From contig NZ_JXSL01000024.1 of NCBI RefSeq assembly GCF_000829825.1, positions 1-64,000 on the forward strand: DNA of 64,000 bases. Reading direction: 5' to 3'. Below the pieces are notes generated by a model that did not search any database, was not told where the DNA came from, and saw only the letters and a list, made by a program, of their open reading frames with translations. The position numbers and the translations under genes were made by a program. Within the stretch, counting starts at the first letter, position 1, and each line of letters begins with the position of its first letter. The stretch comes from Paramagnetospirillum magnetotacticum MS-1 (lineage in GTDB: Bacteria; Pseudomonadota; Alphaproteobacteria; Rhodospirillales; Magnetospirillaceae). This document shows, one piece after another, positions 26,801 to 37,986 of this stretch.

Positions 26801-29800
26801 GAGGAGGACGGGCCGCTGGCCCCGGTCAGGGTCAGCGTCTGGGTGTACGCATTGCCGCCCGCATCGGTGCTGCGCACGTTGACGGTATAACTGGTGTTGC
26901 CGGTCAGGGTGGTGGCGTTGGCCACCGCCAGCGTATTGCCGCCGGTGATCTGGAACTTGGCGGCATCGGCGCCGCCGGTGATGGCATAGGTGAAGCTTTC
27001 CGCCCCGGTGCTGGCATCGGTGGTGGACAGCGTCCCCACCACGCCATTGGCCGCCAACGGCGCCGTCGTGCTGGACGCGGCAATGGCGGTGGGTGCGTGG
27101 CTGTCGATGATGGTGCTGGCAATTCCGGTGGTATAGGCGGTGCTGGTATTGCCCACAGCATCGGCCACCTGGACGCTGACCGGCACCGAGCCACTCAGAA
27201 TATCGGCCACCGAAGTGGTTACCGTGAAGCTGGCGGTGCCGGAATGGGTGGTGGTGTTGTAGCTCCAGCCGGACAGGGTCGCGCCATCGATGGTGCTGCC
27301 CGCCGTCAGGGTATAGGCCCCGTTACCGTCATGGGCGTCGGTGGTGATGGTGGCAGTCACCGTGCCGCCGATCTTGTAGGTGGCGGCGTTGAGGGTGACG
27401 CTGCTGATCACCGGCGCGGTGTTGTCGATGGTGTAAAGGCTGGCGGTGTCGGTAAAGCCGCTGCTGGGCGACAGGCTGTAGCTGTCGGTGATGGATGTCA
27501 GGTTGTTGAGCAGATTGAGGCCCAGCGTGCCAGTCCCCGTCACACCAGTGACCGCCACCGTCCAAGTCTTGCCGCCGTCGCCGCTGGTGGGCGTGCCGAT
27601 GGTGCCGGTCACCGAGCCGGTGGTGCCCAAGCTGAAATTGGCGGTACTCAGGCCGCTGATCGCCTCGTTGAAGGTGACGGTGAAGGATTCGGTGGTGGCT
27701 TTGGTCGCCGTGCCCGAGCCGGTGCGCACGATGCTTTGCACCACCGGGGCGATCACATTGATGTTGAAGGTCTTGGCCACCACGCCGCCCTGGCCGTCGC
27801 TGACCTGGATGGTGAAGGTGTCGCTGCCGACATAATCGGTGGTGGGGGTGTAAGTGACCACTGGCCCGGCGATGTTGGTGCTGCCGGAACTGGCCAGGGT
27901 TTTCGAGAAAGACAGCGTGCCGTGGCTGGGGCTGATGCTGGCCGACCAGGTCTCGTTCTGATTGACGTCGGTATCCTTGACCGACAGCGTGGACGACGAA
28001 ATGGTCACCGCACTATTACGGCCGGTATTGAGGGTCTGGGTATCGTTGCCGTTGACGTAGGTGGGCGGCGTATCCGGCGTCACATAGACCTTTTCCGCCA
28101 AGGCATTGCTGCTGCGGCCATAGGCGTCGGTGACGGTGAAGGTCAGGTTGCGGGTACCGGCCGTGGTCGTTGCCGCATCGCTGAACTGGATGGCGTTGAC
28201 CAAGGCCGCCACCGCCGCGTCGGTCGCATAGGAACCGCTGAATTTGATGGTCAGGTTCTGGTTGGGCGCCCCCGTGGCGCCGGTCTGCACCGCGCCGATG
28301 ACATTGCCGTTATAGGAAACCGAAGACCCAGCAATGGTGATGCCGCCCCGTGTCCCCACGTTCAGCATGTCCTGGGCGATGTCGTGGTTGGTGGCGCCGA
28401 ACGCCACGGTCAGATTGCCGCCGGCCCACATGCCGCGGCCCGATAGGTCGGGGGCGTCGGTGACGGTGATGGTGCTGGTGTCGATGGTCTGTGGCGTGCT
28501 GCCGATGGTGGTGCCCGATGCGATGGTCGGATTGCTGTTGGCGAGCGTCGGCGTGCCGGTGCTGGTCACCGTGATAGTGTTGGAGGCCTGAGCGAAGGCC
28601 GAGACCGTGCCGTTGGCATCCCAGCCATCAGTGGTTGCTAGGTTAAAGGTATGGGTGGTAGATACCAGGGCGGCGGTGCCGCTCTTGTCCAGGATGGCAT
28701 CCAGCGCCGATTGATTGGCGCTGGCGATCTGGATCGCCACGCTGGTGGCGGTGGGCGAACCGCTGATGGAATCGCCATTGCCCAGCGTATAGGTGCCGCT
28801 GCCCTCGCCGGTCACTGACAGGCCCGACAGGGTATAATTGGCGGCCAGAGTGGTGAGGTTGGCGCCGGTAATCGTCAGAATGCCGGTAGCGGGATTATAG
28901 GCGACGGAACTGACCTGCGGTACGCCCAGCACATTGACCGTGTCGACAATTGAGGCATTGCGGCCATAGGCATCCGAGGCGTTGAAGGTAACCGTGCGAT
29001 TGCCGATGCTGCTGGTAGTGCCGTTGTCGCTGAACTGGATGGCGCCCACCAAAGCCTGCACGGCGGCATTGGTGGCGTACTGGCCGGAGAGCTTGATGGT
29101 CAGGGCTTGTCCCGGTGTACCGGTGGCTCCGGTGGCGATAGTGCCGATCTGGTTGCCGTTATAGGAAACCGTCGATCCCGCCGTGCTGCCTGACGTGGTG
29201 ATTCCGTTGATGGCCGCGATGGCCAGCTGGTCATGGGCGCTGTCGGCATTGGCGCCGCTGATGGTGGCCGTCAGATTGCCGTAGTTCCAAATGCCGGTGC
29301 CGCTGAAATAGGCTGCGTCATTGGCGGTGATGGTGCTGGAATCGACGGTGACCGCCGTGCTTTGGATATTGGTATCGGTGGGCGTGGCATGCGCGGTGTC
29401 GGTCAGCGTCACCGTGCCGGTGCTGCTGACGTTTATGGCGTTGGTGGGAGACGCCGGTGCAGTGACGCCGTTATACGCATCCCATGACGAGGTGGCGTTC
29501 AGGTTGAAGCTCTGCCCGCCCCAGGCTGTGGTGCCATTCTTGTCGAGGATGGCATTGACCGCCTGAAGGCTGCCCGCCGCAACCTGGATGGTGCAACTGG
29601 TCGAGGTGATGGCGGTCACGCTGGAATTGGCGCCGCTCAGGGTCAAGGACGCGCCGCCTTCGCCGCTGACAGTCAGGTCGCCCAAGGTGACATTGCCGGT
29701 GCTGCCGACGAAATTGCCACCGACCAGGGTCAGGACGCCGGTAAAGGGATTATAGGTGACGCCCGAGATGGTGGGGCCGGACACCACATGGACGATATCC

Positions 29801-32800
29801 GACATCCCGGCGCTGCTGCGGCCATAGGCGTCGGTGACGGTGAAGGTCACCGTACGGTCGCCGATGGTGGTGGTGCCGGTATCCATGAACTGGATGGCAT
29901 TGACCAAGGCAGCCACCACCGTGTCGGTAACGGCCGAGCCGCTGAACTTGATGGTCAGGCTTTGGCCGGGAATGCCGGTGGCACCGGTCTGGACGCTGCC
30001 GATGACGGTGCCGCCATACGACACAGTGGTGCCGGAAATGCTGATCTGGCCGACGTTCCCCACCAGCAACTCGTCATGGCTGGCATCCTTGTTGGTGGCG
30101 CCGATCGATACCGTCAGGTTACCGCCGGCCCACACGCCGGTTCCCGAGAAATCGGGCTGATCAGTGACGGTGACGGCGCTGGTGTCGATGGTCATCGCCG
30201 TGCTGCCGGTCGACGAATCGGCGGGCGGAATCGGGCTGGAATTGGTCAGCGTCGGCGTGCCGGTGCTGACCACGTCGATGGTGTTGATGCTGTAGGCCGG
30301 GGCGATGATGCCGCCGCTGGTGTCCCAGCCGCGAAGGGCCGCCAGGTTCAAATTGTGATTATCAAGCGCGAAGGTGCCGCCGGCATTCAGCAGCGCCACG
30401 ACCGCCGCCCGGTTCGCGTTGGCGATGTTGATGGTCACCGCGCTATTGGTGGCGCTGGTGACGGCATCGCCATTGCCGAGCGTGTAGGAACCGCTGCCCG
30501 CCCCGGTGATGGTCAGGTCGCCCAGGGTGTAATCGGCGATGTTGGTGGTGAGGTTGGTGCCGTTGATGGTCATGTTGCCGGTGTAGGGATCGTAGAAGAC
30601 ACCGGGATAGGAATAGGTCCAGGCACTCAGATTGTTGCTGAAATCGACGCCGACAACGAACACAGAGCCGGTAGATGCGATGGCCATCCCCACATTACCG
30701 TAGCTGCTTATGCTACCGGCGGGGCCAAACGTATTCCATGAATTTGCCGCGCTGTTATAGGTGTATACCGTTGTTCCATCGACAAGATAGACCGTGTTGT
30801 CGGAACCGACGGCCAACGCCACTTGGGAAGAGGGGGTAAGAGTCGTATTGGTGCCTATCTGGGTCCAGCTTCCATTACTGTATGCCTTGACCACCTCCGG
30901 ACTGCTCATGTCAGGTCTTACGGCATAATAAAGTGTATCGTTTGAGGAAAAGGCAAAGGTAGGCTTAAAGTAAAATGGGCTATTTGAAAGGATCTGGTTC
31001 CAATAGAAGCCACCATTGTTATAGTATGCGTTTACAATGTTTCCTATTCCGCCAATATATGAAGCATCGACGATGTATATATTATCAGTTCCTGGGGCGA
31101 ATCCGAAGTAATATAATGACGCGGGATCGTGTGCGCTATTATCCACCGTATTGAGGGGGATTTGCGTCCCGGGCCCAACCTGCGTCCACGAATTGGCCGA
31201 GGCGTTATATGTCATGACCGTCGCGTAATACAGATACGACGAGCCAGAGACACCAAAATATGCAACATCGACCGTGCCATCATATGAAACGGCAATCGAG
31301 GGGCCGACACCCTTCACAGCCGTCCCCGATGACGTCACAATAGATGATGTCTTGACGCCATTGAGGTATGTCGTTATGTCGACATTATAGTAAAAACTTT
31401 GATAACTACTTGATGATGCAACATAAAGCGTCCCAGCGTTTGGCGTGCCTGCTGGGGCCACGGCCATGCTGATTGCGTTAGGATCATTAAGCCCTACTGT
31501 AAATATCTCATTCCACGAGCTGCCATTGTAGGAATATACATGGCCGATCCCGCCATTTGCTGAAAACGCCGCATAGAGCGCGCCATTAGGGCCTGCGGCA
31601 ACGGCAAGGGGGACGGAGTAAGAATACGTCGTCGCGAAGGTCGCGCCACCTGCATTACTCCAACCGACACCCACCACCGCGCCGTTGCCGTTGATGGCCG
31701 GCGTTGCCACCACGGTGACGTTTTCGGTCAGCGTCGAGGTGGTCTTCCCGTAGGCGTCGGTGGCGACGAACCCGACTGTCCGGGCGCCAAGATTGGTGCC
31801 CGAGGCGTCGCTGAACTGGATGGCCTTGATCAGGGCGGCAACGGCGGCATCGTTGGCATAGGTGCCGCTGAATCTGACGGTCAGGCTGTGATTGGGCAGG
31901 CCGGTGTTGGTGCTGTCCACCGTGCCGATCTGATGGCCGTTATAGGAAATGATCTGACCGGCGCCACTGCCCGATGTGGTGATGCCGCCGACCGTGCCCA
32001 CGGTCAACTGGTCGTTTGCCGTGTCACGCGCCGCCCCGCCCACGGTGGCGGTGACGTTGCCGCCGCTCCACACGCCCTGGCCCGACAGATCGGGACTACC
32101 GGTGACGGTGGTGGCGCCGCTGGCGACGCTGGTCGCTATGCTGCCCACTGTCATGTCATAGATGGTGACGGCGCCGCTGTCGGTCAGGGTCGGCGTACCG
32201 CTGCTGCTGACGGTGATGGTGTTGGTGGCGGATGCAACCTCGGTGATGATGCTGCCGCTGACGTCCCAAGCCGCCGCCGCCGCCAGATTGAAGGTGTGGC
32301 CATCGATATTCGCCGTGGTGCCGACCTTGTCCAGAAGCGCGACCATTGTCGCCTGATTGCTAGTGTCGATCTGGATCACCAGCTTGGTGGTGCTGGTGCT
32401 GTAAACAGAATCCGCCGCCCCCAGGGTATAGCTGCCGCTGCCCTCGCCGGTGATGGTCAACTTGGACAGGGTGAAGTCGCCGGGATTGAGGGTCAGATTG
32501 GTGCCGTTGATGGTTAACAGCCCCGTGGCGACGTCATAGGCCACGCTGGAGATGATAGGCGGCGTATAGACATGCACCACGTTGGACAGGGTGGCGCTGC
32601 TGCGCCCGTACATGTCGGTGACGGTGAAGTTGATGGTGCGGTCACCGCCGGTGGTGGTGGCCGTGTCGTTGTAGCGGATGGCCTGGGCCAGGGCGGCCAG
32701 GGCCGCGTCGGTGGCGCTGGCGTTCAGGGTAACGGTCAGGTTTTGACCGGGAATGCCGGTGGCTCCATTGGCGATGATGCCGATGGCGGTGCCGTTATAG

Positions 32801-35800
32801 GATACCGTCGACCCCGTGCTCATTCCCGTTGATAGGGTAATGCCGCCGCTGCTGGCGATGGTCAGTTGGTCGTGGCTGTAATCCTTGTTGGTGGCGCCGA
32901 TGGACACCGTCAGATTGCCGCGATTCCACATTCCCTGGCCCGAGAAATCGGGCGCATCGGCAACCGTCACCGTGCCGCTTTCTATGGTGACGAGCGAGGT
33001 GTCTGTGGACGCCACGCCGGGTGCAGGACAGTTGGTATCAGTCAATGTCGGCGTGCCGCTACTGGTAACCGTCACCGCATTGGTCGCCACTGCCGGGGCG
33101 TGATAGGTGCTGTTCTGATCCCAATTTGCGGCGGCATTGATGTTGAAGGCGTTGCCGCCGACCGCATTGGTGCCGCTTTTGTCGAGCAAGGCATCCACCG
33201 CCGCCTGATTGGCGCTGGCGATATGGATGGTGACGCTGGTACTGGTGGGCGTGCCGGTGATGGCGTCGCCGTTGCCCAGGGTGTAGGTGGAACTGCCCTC
33301 GCCGCTCAGCGTCAGCTTATTCAGGGTGTAATCGGCGACGCTGGTGGTGAAAGCACCGCCAGTCAGCACCAGATTGCCGGTGGCGGGATCATAGCTGGAG
33401 CTGAGGATGGTCGGCCCCAGCAGGGCACGCGCCGTATCGCTGCCCGACGCCGATACCCCCACCCCGTCGGTAACGGTGAAGGTGATGGTACGCTGCGCCG
33501 AAGAACTGGTATTGCCGCCGCTGAACTTGATGGCCTTGGCGACATCGGTGGCCTGGGTGGAGGTGACGCCGCTGGCGAAGGTGATCACCAGATCGGCCCC
33601 CCCCGATCCACCGGTGAAGGTGCCGATTGTGGTGCCGGTATCGGTGATGGAACTGCCGGATACGGCAATGACATCGCCGTTGCCCAGGGTCATGGCGGCC
33701 ACGGCCAAACTGTCATTGGCGGAATCGCCACCCGAAATGCTGGCGCGCAGGGTGCCACCGCCCAAGGCCGCGGCACTGCTGGGGGTGTCGGCATCGGTGA
33801 TGGCGATGCTGCCGTCCACCACCTGCGCCGACTGCCCGACGATATAGATGGCGTTGGTGGCCGAGGTGGTCAGGGTCGGCGGATTGTCCATCAGGACCGT
33901 GATGGTCTGGGTGGTGACCACGTTGTTGCTGCTGGTCGCCTTGATCACGAAGCTGTCATAGCCGACATAGCTGGCGGGGCTGAGGGAATAGCTGATGACA
34001 CCGGTGCTGGGATTGATGTTTGCGCTGCCGTGACCGGGCTGGGACTGGATGGCGTAGGTGATGCTGGACGAAGCCGCGTCGGTGGCCTGGGCGGTCAGGG
34101 CAAACGGATGGGTGGCGTTGACCGTGACCGAACTGGCGTTGCTAAAGGCCGGTCCGGGATCGACGGTTATGCTAAGCGCGCCGGATGCGGTGGAATCGTT
34201 ATAGCCGGTCTCGGACGCCTTGGCGGTGATGGAGTGCGTCCCAGTGGAAAAATTGCCGGTATAGGTCCAGTTGCCGCTGCTGTCGGCAGTGGTGGTGCCG
34301 ATCGACGACGCGCCATCGTAAAGCGTGATGGTGGCGCCGGCATCGGTGCTGCTGGAAGAGCCCGAAATGGTGAGGTTGGTCGCAGTCTTTACCCCACCGC
34401 TGGTGCTGATGGACGGCGTGGTCAGCGTCGGCGTGAAGCCACCCGTGATGCTGAAGCTGAAAACGATGTCGTAATCGGGGTGACCGGTATAGCCAGTCAG
34501 ATTGACCGTAAACTGATGATAGCCGTTATAGACGGCAGTGGTGGTCTTCAGAGCCAGATGGCTGGTGGAATAGCCGATGACGGTGTCGCCAGAGCTGTAC
34601 GCGGTAAAGACACCACCGCTTTGATCGGTGGTGTAGCCGAACGTATAGCCGGAAGGCAGACCACTCAGACTGCCGACCACATAACCAGAAACGAAAGCAT
34701 CACCTGCGGCATCGACGACATTGTTGCCGGCGGTAATGGTTGCACCGCCACCGATTTGTTGCTGGCTGTTCAGGTCGCCATTAAAGGCCGGGGCCGAAAA
34801 CAGGGTCGCGTCAAGGGGGGCTGTCGCGTCATCCAAGCTCCAGCCGCCATCCTTGCCAATTGAGTGGGAGGACGCCCCCACTACGCCCCCGGTGACACTG
34901 GCAAGATCATCGACGAATTTCTGCCCATCCGTTCCAATGGCAACGTTGCAACCGTAAAGCAGGAGATCTCCGCCTAATTTCAGCGCCGCGCCGATTTGGA
35001 CAAGTTGAGCCTTTGTCGTCGCATCGCCCAGGCTGGCTTCGTTGACGATGGCGTTGCCAAGATCGAAACGAGCTTCACCGCCATGGGACAGGATGGTGAT
35101 GCTGTCATAGCCGGAATGCGTTCCAGCCCACGCGGCCATCTGCGCTAGGCCGTTCTGGCCGCCGTCGATCAATTCGATCTCAATGCCCGGCTTCACCGCC
35201 GCCACCAGATCGCGGTAATTGGTGACCGAGGTATCGACGAACACCACCTCGGTCCTGTTTCCGTCCAGCGCCGATTGAGCGGCCTGAAGCTCGATGACCC
35301 CGGTGGAGGTTTGCAAAATCCAGTTGCCGTCACCCCCCGTGGAATCGGTAGGATCGCCGAATACGCCTACGGTGGCTCCGGTAGCGGCGGCGAGATCGCG
35401 GGCAAATTGCTGCCCCTGCGTGTCTGAGGTGCCATTCTCGCCAAACACCAGAAGCTCGCCCCCGGCCTTCAGCGCCGAACCGATCTCGGCCAGTTCAGCA
35501 CGAGTCGCACCGTCGGACAGATTGGCATCGGTGAGCGTATGGGTACCAATCTGGATCGCCGCATCCGTCCCTTGGCCGATCACCGAGATGGAATCGTAGC
35601 CGGTATGGGTCTCTGCCCACTTGGCCATCTGGGCCAGGCCGTCCTGGCCGCCACCGATCTCCTCGATCTCGACACCTGGTTTGACCGCCGCTTCCAGCGC
35701 CTGGTAATTGGACAGGGCGGTATCGACGAATACCACCTCCTTCCGCCCGCCATCCTGAGCAGGATCGGCGGCACGGACCTGCACCGGAGCGGGTGCTTCG

Positions 35801-35937
35801 GGGATCAACGCCTTTGAGCTGGCGTCGGGCGCGGCATGGGCGGCGTCCACCACGGCGGCACCGTCAAACATCCAGCGCGGCTCCAAGGCCATCAGGCCCA
35901 AATTGTTCTTCCGACGCTTGTGTTTGATGTGGCCCAT
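20881..35937 (-). CDS. Giant DUF4347/Ig-repeat surface or secreted protein, cassette 2 (5018 aa)
   Basis: One uninterrupted 15-kb gene. [10 protein letters not shown] at residues 18-27. Two DUF4347 domains (~66-213, ~229-372) align at an offset of 163; the second keeps H285 and C330, the first has Q122 and E167. Then Ig-like domains, five ~280-residue repeats (~842-2620) interrupted at one junction by an AT-rich beta-propeller-like module (~1415-1778), cadherin-like and Ig-like domains, eleven ~123-residue repeats (~3330-4670), a run of 13 prolines, a C-terminal Ig-like domain and a tail with [10 protein letters not shown]. There is no signal peptide or RTX repeat. It is first in its operon, with an AraC gene divergent. 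It is likely a very long secreted or cell-surface fibre; adhesion is inferred from architecture. Confidence 0.9.
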   Translation of the reverse strand: MGHIKHKRRKNNLGLMALEPRWMFDGAAVVDAAHAAPDASSKALIPEAPAPVQVRAADPAQDGGRKEVVFVDTALSNYQALEAAVKPGVEIEEIGGGQDGLAQMAKWAETHTGYDSISVIGQGTDAAIQIGTHTLTDANLSDGATRAELAEIGSALKAGGELLVFGENGTSDTQGQQFARDLAAATGATVGVFGDPTDSTGGDGNWILQTSTGVIELQAAQSALDGNRTEVVFVDTSVTNYRDLVAAVKPGIEIELIDGGQNGLAQMAAWAGTHSGYDSITILSHGGEARFDLGNAIVNEASLGDATTKAQLVQIGAALKLGGDLLLYGCNVAIGTDGQKFVDDLASVTGGVVGASSHSIGKDGGWSLDDATAPLDATLFSAPAFNGDLNSQQQIGGGATITAGNNVVDAAGDAFVSGYVVGSLSGLPSGYTFGYTTDQSGGVFTAYSSGDTVIGYSTSHLALKTTTAVYNGYHQFTVNLTGYTGHPDYDIVFSFSITGGFTPTLTTPSISTSGGVKTATNLTISGSSSSTDAGATITLYDGASSIGTTTADSSGNWTYTGNFSTGTHSITAKASETGYNDSTASGALSITVDPGPAFSNASSVTVNATHPFALTAQATDAASSSITYAIQSQPGHGSANINPSTGVISYSLSPASYVGYDSFVIKATSSNNVVTTQTITVLMDNPPTLTTSATNAIYIVGQSAQVVDGSIAITDADTPSSAAALGGGTLRASISGGDSANDSLAVAAMTLGNGDVIAVSGSSITDTGTTIGTFTGGSGGADLVITFASGVTSTQATDVAKAIKFSGGNTSSSAQRTITFTVTDGVGVSASGSDTARALLGPTILSSSYDPATGNLVLTGGAFTTSVADYTLNKLTLSGEGSSTYTLGNGDAITGTPTSTSVTIHIASANQAAVDALLDKSGTNAVGGNAFNINAAANWDQNSTYHAPAVATNAVTVTSSGTPTLTDTNCPAPGVASTDTSLVTIESGTVTVADAPDFSGQGMWNRGNLTVSIGATNKDYSHDQLTIASSGGITLSTGMSTGSTVSYNGTAIGIIANGATGIPGQNLTVTLNASATDAALAALAQAIRYNDTATTTGGDRTINFTVTDMYGRSSATLSNVVHVYTPPIISSVAYDVATGLLTINGTNLTLNPGDFTLSKLTITGEGSGSYTLGAADSVYSTSTTKLVIQIDTSNQATMVALLDKVGTTANIDGHTFNLAAAAAWDVSGSIITEVASATNTITVSSSGTPTLTDSGAVTIYDMTVGSIATSVASGATTVTGSPDLSGQGVWSGGNVTATVGGAARDTANDQLTVGTVGGITTSGSGAGQIISYNGHQIGTVDSTNTGLPNHSLTVRFSGTYANDAAVAALIKAIQFSDASGTNLGARTVGFVATDAYGKTTSTLTENVTVVATPAINGNGAVVGVGWSNAGGATFATTYSYSVPLAVAAGPNGALYAAFSANGGIGHVYSYNGSSWNEIFTVGLNDPNAISMAVAPAGTPNAGTLYVASSSSYQSFYYNVDITTYLNGVKTSSIVTSSGTAVKGVGPSIAVSYDGTVDVAYFGVSGSSYLYYATVMTYNASANSWTQVGPGTQIPLNTVDNSAHDPASLYYFGFAPGTDNIYIVDASYIGGIGNIVNAYYNNGGFYWNQILSNSPFYFKPTFAFSSNDTLYYAVRPDMSSPEVVKAYSNGSWTQIGTNTTLTPSSQVALAVGSDNTVYLVDGTTVYTYNSAANSWNTFGPAGSISSYGNVGMAIASTGSVFVVGVDFSNNLSAWTYSYPGVFYDPYTGNMTINGTNLTTNIADYTLGDLTITGAGSGSYTLGNGDAVTSATNSAVTINIANANRAAVVALLNAGGTFALDNHNLNLAALRGWDTSGGIIAPAYSINTIDVVSTGTPTLTNSSPIPPADSSTGSTAMTIDTSAVTVTDQPDFSGTGVWAGGNLTVSIGATNKDASHDELLVGNVGQISISGTTVSYGGTVIGSVQTGATGIPGQSLTIKFSGSAVTDTVVAALVNAIQFMDTGTTTIGDRTVTFTVTDAYGRSSAGMSDIVHVVSGPTISGVTYNPFTGVLTLVGGNFVGSTGNVTLGDLTVSGEGGASLTLSGANSSVTAITSTSCTIQVAAGSLQAVNAILDKNGTTAWGGQSFNLNATSSWDAYNGVTAPASPTNAINVSSTGTVTLTDTAHATPTDTNIQSTAVTVDSSTITANDAAYFSGTGIWNYGNLTATISGANADSAHDQLAIAAINGITTSGSTAGSTVSYNGNQIGTIATGATGTPGQALTIKLSGQYATNAAVQALVGAIQFSDNGTTSSIGNRTVTFNASDAYGRNASIVDTVNVLGVPQVSSVAYNPATGILTITGANLTTLAANYTLSGLSVTGEGSGTYTLGNGDSISGSPTATSVAIQIASANQSALDAILDKSGTAALVSTTHTFNLATTDGWDANGTVSAFAQASNTITVTSTGTPTLANSNPTIASGTTIGSTPQTIDTSTITVTDAPDLSGRGMWAGGNLTVAFGATNHDIAQDMLNVGTRGGITIAGSSVSYNGNVIGAVQTGATGAPNQNLTIKFSGSYATDAAVAALVNAIQFSDAATTTAGTRNLTFTVTDAYGRSSNALAEKVYVTPDTPPTYVNGNDTQTLNTGRNSAVTISSSTLSVKDTDVNQNETWSASISPSHGTLSFSKTLASSGSTNIAGPVVTYTPTTDYVGSDTFTIQVSDGQGGVVAKTFNINVIAPVVQSIVRTGSGTATKATTESFTVTFNEAISGLSTANFSLGTTGSVTGTIGTPTSGDGGKTWTVAVTGVTGTGTLGLNLLNNLTSITDSYSLSPSSGFTDTASLYTIDNTAPVISSVTLNAATYKIGGTVTATITTDAHDGNGAYTLTAGSTIDGATLSGWSYNTTTHSGTASFTVTTSVADILSGSVPVSVQVADAVGNTSTAYTTGIASTIIDSHAPTAIAASSTTAPLAANGVVGTLSTTDASTGAESFTYAITGGADAAKFQITGGNTLAVANATTLTGNTSYTVNVRSTDAGGNAYTQTLTLTGASGPSSSAGGTLTYNERSSAAVIDTGVTLVNATGAANMTGATVRISSGFVAGDVLGFTNQNGITGSYNSGTGVLTLSGAASFADYQTALRSVTFAAPNLYETATSSRTVTWAGTDTNGTGATAASTVSVVYVNAPPTLSLTSAASASINTAAGANGGTTLFTGANSSAVEAGQSITGVTLSVSGLADGSSEQLRIGGTWVSLTSGASGTAGGIAYSVGTITGGAATVTLSKTDTASNWNTTIGGLSYRDTAAGSSTVGARSFTLTGISDSGGTGAGGSSTTTLSNQATVTLSANDIPVVTVPGGQTISNTSANAISGVSVADTVSGGSVSATVSALHGTLGFTGAGITANNSGSVTISAASVNALNTILGTLTYTTSLTTSGADTITVSINDNGGSFIGGAKTASNTIAVSVTNGNPVVNAPTSLTDTLSGQYSVTGISVAEALSGPSMTATLSDSRGNLHVTAGGATISGNDSASVTITGTLAQLNAALASLTYTTSLTATGSDVISIGVSDNGKSASSSVNVTVNGNDTPIVTVAGAQSYHDTNYHAISGVSVSDSLGGASVTATLTANGGTLQVTAGSGITITGNGTGNVTISGTQAVVNTALGTLKYATTATATTSDLITVSYNDNGTNLVSGAKNASATIFVSLTGNESPTITTPAAQSYTDALQHAISGLALADTYSNSSITATISDLHGNLNFTASGGASIGSNNSGSVTITGSLADVSATLNSLKYTTTATTTTSDTISLSVNDNGANANLIGGSKTASTSIGIALTGNDTPVVTAPGLQSYTDTNQHAISGASVTDTLSAASVTATVTAQSGNLNFTASGAAGIGSNNSGNVTVSGSLADVNATLASLKYTTTATGTATDTVSVSINDNNTNGVGGAKTGSASFQINLTGNDAPVVTVPATQDITDLNAHALSGISVSDTYTGTTVTATVSTAGGTLTGTGFTSSGPRTMTITDTLANVNTALATVQYAAADNGSGGPTADVVTVQINDGNSTGVGGAKTTSRTIAITLVNNDTPSITVPAQQVLTDTNAHTISGISVTDSLDGTNYSATVSDTSGLLSVTTGSGGATISGSGSTSVTVSGNTLSDVNAALATLTYTATATTSGDDTITVSVGDNGSTKARLTGDHTGTATVGVALLGNDTPVLTMPARQSVTTSAANAISGIAVSDTYSGTSLTATVSVSNGTLSFTGSGITGNGTGSVTISAASVSALNTILGTLNYTTTLTGTGADSITVTVDDGGASRIGGNKTATASVNVDVIGNDSPVVNVASGQTVSDSLAHAISGVAFTDGASGASVTATVTAQHGTLNFTGSGITGNGSGSVTISGTASAVNTILGTLSYTTTATATGLDTISVTVNDGATTLVGGAKSTTNTFLVDLIGNDAPTLALASAQSLSDMNAHALSGIGITDAYSGGTVTATIHDTTGHLHATSAAGLTVSGDNTANLTLSGALSVVNTALGTLTYSATTSGADNVTISINDGGTSLIGGAKTTSGIVEVSVAGNDAPTITVPTARTFNDTIQHAIGGVVVADTYHNTSVTATVTAQYGNLNFVNGGGAAVVGGNDTGSVTITGSLSDVNIALSTLKYTTTRSVPGNDDIAVTFNDNGTTANLLGGSKSSTGYVFVAATTAPTGPATSGTSSVPLSGSGGVPGSTVSIRDGGTVIGTATVGGDGTWTFSATAPEGSHSFTTQQTDPHGNVGPQSTALTTVVSLPKPPPPPPPPPPPPPVVEAPKPSGPTGPEAPTMINSIRAAVSDTAGFNQGSQGRGDAVAAKVAALTSGGGFQVVVSTAAVNAVRDGALFVAKGIPTVEVTSNVISFAVPSDAFGHSNADAGIQLSAKLTDGRSLPPWVSFDPTKGTFVGEAPIDFKGTLSVVVVARDSAGHEVATTFRIQVGGGAARDGQPAAKPAAPGEAPAKAVPAGRTGDAGSTHDGKVIKLGNAPAGKLAFTQQLKQAGRNAAYIRNAALAALVARS
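21918..25945 (-). repeat. Eleven tandem ~369-bp repeats encoding 123-aa beta-sandwich units
   Basis: Eleven in-frame units, each opening with N-(D/E/G)-x-P and containing AISGVSVSD-, GNVTISG- and KYTTT-type segments and a NDNG-type loop, lie head to tail. The spacing of the repeat starts is about 365-370 bp. Copies differ at many positions, so they are old. They probably make a rigid rod of stacked domains in the giant protein. Confidence 0.8.
28090..33412 (-). repeat. Five ~850-bp repeats encoding ~280-aa units, split by a propeller module
   Basis: Units begin near 33412, 32560, 30600, 29770 and 28920. Each encodes YDPATG-type, YTLGNGD-type, D(F/L)SG.G(V/M)W-type and TDAYGRSS-type segments in the same order. 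The second and third units are separated by the ~1-kb AT-rich insert at 30605-31690. Confidence 0.75.
30605..31690 (-). other. AT-rich beta-propeller-like module within the cassette 2 giant gene
   Basis: This ~1.1-kb stretch is clearly more AT-rich than the flanks. It encodes about 360 residues with recurring blade-like segments: [35 protein letters not shown] and [13 protein letters not shown], separated by [14 protein letters not shown]- and [12 protein letters not shown]-type strands. The pattern suggests a 5-7 bladed propeller. It is placed exactly between two units of the ~280-aa repeat. Confidence 0.65.
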
Positions 35938-36061
35938 GGCCTGTCCCCAAATCTAGCATTTAGCTGGCGATGACAAAGTGTCTATGCCGCCAGATTGCGA
36001 CTGTATTTTCATTGGGATAGAAATGCGACAGCGCCGATATTCGCATTCTGGTAAAAATGCT

Positions 36062-36084
36062 ACGCGATCAGGAAAATTTAGCAA
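36062..36084. promoter_or_regulatory. Candidate regulator-binding element between cassette 2 and its AraC gene
   Basis: ACGCGATCAGG, 7 nt, AGCAA; counterpart of the element at 12834-12857. It lies 125 bp from the giant gene ATG and 73 bp before the AraC ATG. A shared operator would imply cross-talk between the two regulators (inference). Confidence 0.4.
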
Positions 36085-36156
36085 AACCCACATTAGGACC
36101 GTGGACTAGAACGATAACCAATGCTTATCTACGGCTGTGGCAACCGGAGAAACGGG

Positions 36157-37182
36157 ATGCATTCCGCGTACGAATTCCTAAAATTCAGCTGGCTCGTCGA
36201 CGACATCGAGGGCGACGGGGTCAGTTTCCAGCCATGGCACAAGGAAATCGAAATTCTTCCCTACCCGCTGCCGCCCGAGATCGGCGAATGCGGGATTGCC
36301 AAACTTGAAATGGCATACGGAATGACGCTGTTTCGTGCGACCCATAAGTTCACCCCGGCTGCGCTCGGGCAGATGGTCCGTATGGCCATGGTTGAGGGAA
36401 GCTTCCCATCCGAATCCTTTATGGCTCAGACGGTCAACGCCGGGATTGTCATCCACCACGAGGAATATCCTGCGAAAGAAGTTGTTTTCCGCCCGGGCTT
36501 CGACCTGTTTCGATTGTCAGATAGGCTGAAGCTGGTTCCTTCGGTCGATGGCTCCGCCAGTAGCGTCATGACCGCCCTAACCGTCAGTCGAGCTGCCATG
36601 GCGGGTCTCGTTGGCGAGGGAGTAGCCGAAGCCACACTGACCGCCTTGGGGCTGATCCCTGCCCCTAGCGTCGTAGTGCGGCCTATACCAGCAGCTATTT
36701 CCGCCCACCTGCATACCGCATTCTCCAGCACTCTTTCCGGTGCCGTCCAACGGCTGACATCTCAGTCGCAAGCGCTGATATATCTATCAGCCTTGATTGA
36801 TCACATGGGGACAAACTCTGATCGCCACGTAATAGGCGCGGGATCGCGCAATCGGGTAAGGGCGCTTCATGAACAACTTATAAATATGCAGGGCAAGGTT
36901 CCGACGCTGGAAGAGCTTGCCGGACAGTTCAACCTGTCGGTCAGAACGCTGAATGATGAATTCAAGGCCGAATACGGAAAGCCCATTCAGACCTTCATCA
37001 CCGAGCACCGCCTCAACGAAGCCCACGCGGCCATCATCAGCACGGACATTCCGCTGAAGTCGGTGGCTCTGCGCCTCGGATATACCCACACCAATCACTT
37101 CCTGACCGCGTTCAAAAAGAAATTTGGCTACAGCCCTGGGAGCCTGCGGAAGAAGGCTGGACCAGACCAGAGCGATGATTGA
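36157..37182 (+). CDS. AraC-family transcriptional regulator, divergent from cassette 2
   Basis: 341 residues, paralogue of the regulator at 12947. The C-terminal AraC domain has LEELAGQFNLSVRTLNDEFK and LKSVALRLGYTHTNHFLTAF. The start has GGAGA 6 nt upstream, and the first residues match the first residues of the paralogue; a longer ORF upstream is not supported. The two proteins are much closer in the DNA-binding half than in the N-terminal half, suggesting similar operators but possibly different effectors. Confidence 0.87.
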   Translation: MHSAYEFLKFSWLVDDIEGDGVSFQPWHKEIEILPYPLPPEIGECGIAKLEMAYGMTLFRATHKFTPAALGQMVRMAMVEGSFPSESFMAQTVNAGIVIHHEEYPAKEVVFRPGFDLFRLSDRLKLVPSVDGSASSVMTALTVSRAAMAGLVGEGVAEATLTALGLIPAPSVVVRPIPAAISAHLHTAFSSTLSGAVQRLTSQSQALIYLSALIDHMGTNSDRHVIGAGSRNRVRALHEQLINMQGKVPTLEELAGQFNLSVRTLNDEFKAEYGKPIQTFITEHRLNEAHAAIISTDIPLKSVALRLGYTHTNHFLTAFKKKFGYSPGSLRKKAGPDQSDD

Positions 37183-37479
37183 GGCCCCGGAAATATTTCG
37201 GTAAGAAATTGGATACTGGGCCGAAGCAGAGGCCATCCTGTCCGCCCTGCGCGTTGACAGCCCGTTTCTCGCTCGCCGATTGGAACAGCGCATCGGCGAA
37301 TATGGGATCCATTTGGAATAAACCAATTGTGATCTCGATAAATGCTCGCGCCCACCTCACAGCCTTGGGCAGCACCGGATCGCCCAATCCACAATAGACA
37401 AATAAATTCAATCACTGATATCGGCAGAAAAGCTTTAACTGCACGCCAATCCAGTTCCAGTTGAATGCCGCTTATGGAT
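37183..37479. other. Gene-free junction between cassette 2 and mobilization region
   Basis: No supported gene. On the plus strand, 37208-37321 could encode a 38-codon remnant (IGYWAEAEAILSALRVD...) that is open only after a stop and has no proper start, so it may be a decayed gene. Nothing else is seen. Confidence 0.4.
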
Positions 37480-37590
37480 AGACTGTCTAGTCACGCGGCA
37501 GGATATAGAGATGTGTCACATATTCACATCATACATTGGCGACTGAAATTTCCGCGCAATTTGCTGCGACAGGATAGATATTTGTACCAC
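37480..37590 (-). other. oriT: Candidate origin of transfer (oriT) with MOBP-type nic sites
   Basis: Read on the minus strand: an inverted repeat GATGTG / CACATC (37525-37530 and 37510-37515, 9-nt spacer), then TCTA, then TATCCTG followed by CC (37505-37499). This matches the layout of IncP-type oriTs: inverted repeat, short gap, then nic in YATCCTG^Y. A second TATCCTG-T lies at 37576-37570, and a GACT/AGTC inverted repeat lies at 37481-37492. The site is 85-115 bp upstream of mobC-like and relaxase genes whose N-terminus resembles RP4 TraI. Nicking is not shown; motif and position are. Confidence 0.6.
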
Positions 37591-37614
37591 AATTTACTCT
37601 AGGCATTGAGCGAG

Positions 37615-37986
37615 ATGGCGAAGATTCGGACCTGCGAAACTGATTTAAACCGGGGTGATTGGCTGCGCTGTCGGGCGAGCCAGGCCGAGTGCGAGGTGGT
37701 GAAGGGCAAAGCCAAGGCAGCAGGACTCGGGCTGAGTGATTTCATGCGGCGGGCCCTGCTCAGTCACCCGATTCGTGATCACAATGACCTTGCCCTCGTC
37801 GCGAGTATACGTGCGGTAGCAGCTCCACTAGCCGATCTCTGTGCCGATGTGCGTATGGCCATAGACCTGGGATTCCCCGACGACCTCAAGGGCATTGACG
37901 AGCGCCTAACCAACATCAATCAGGTCGCCCGTGATCTTCTTGAGGCGATCGCACGCTGGTGCATTGACCAGCGAAAGAGCACCTGA
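37615..37986 (+). CDS. MobC/TraJ-like mobilization accessory protein
   Basis: 123 residues. The segment KGKAKAAGLGLSDFMRRALLSHP is typical of the ribbon-helix-helix region of relaxosome proteins such as MobC and RP4 TraJ, which bind oriT and help the relaxase. The C-terminal half is helical and ends INQVARDLLEAIAR. The stop shares a base with the relaxase ATG, so the two are cotranslated. An alternative TTG start nine bases upstream exists; the ATG is preferred, without a clear ribosome binding site for either. Confidence 0.75.
   Translation: MAKIRTCETDLNRGDWLRCRASQAECEVVKGKAKAAGLGLSDFMRRALLSHPIRDHNDLALVASIRAVAAPLADLCADVRMAIDLGFPDDLKGIDERLTNINQVARDLLEAIARWCIDQRKST

Noticed and set aside
21322-34863. 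Long plus-strand ORFs antisense to the 5018-aa giant gene (for example 23416-25161, 27097-28446, 32866-34863)
   Set aside because: They mirror the repeat structure of the giant gene, are rich in Gly, Arg, Ala and Asp from reverse-complemented Thr/Ser/Val codons, and show no domain or ribosome binding site. They are open only because the coding strand lacks the relevant codons.
5045-35937. RTX toxin or LapA-type adhesin with calcium-binding nonapeptides
   Set aside because: No GGxGxDxUx repeats are visible in either giant, and no LapD/LapG-like genes or RTX-type ABC exporter are present.
37208-37321. 38-codon plus-strand ORF after the AraC gene
   Set aside because: It has no start codon with a ribosome binding site, directly follows a stop and is very short; at most a gene remnant.
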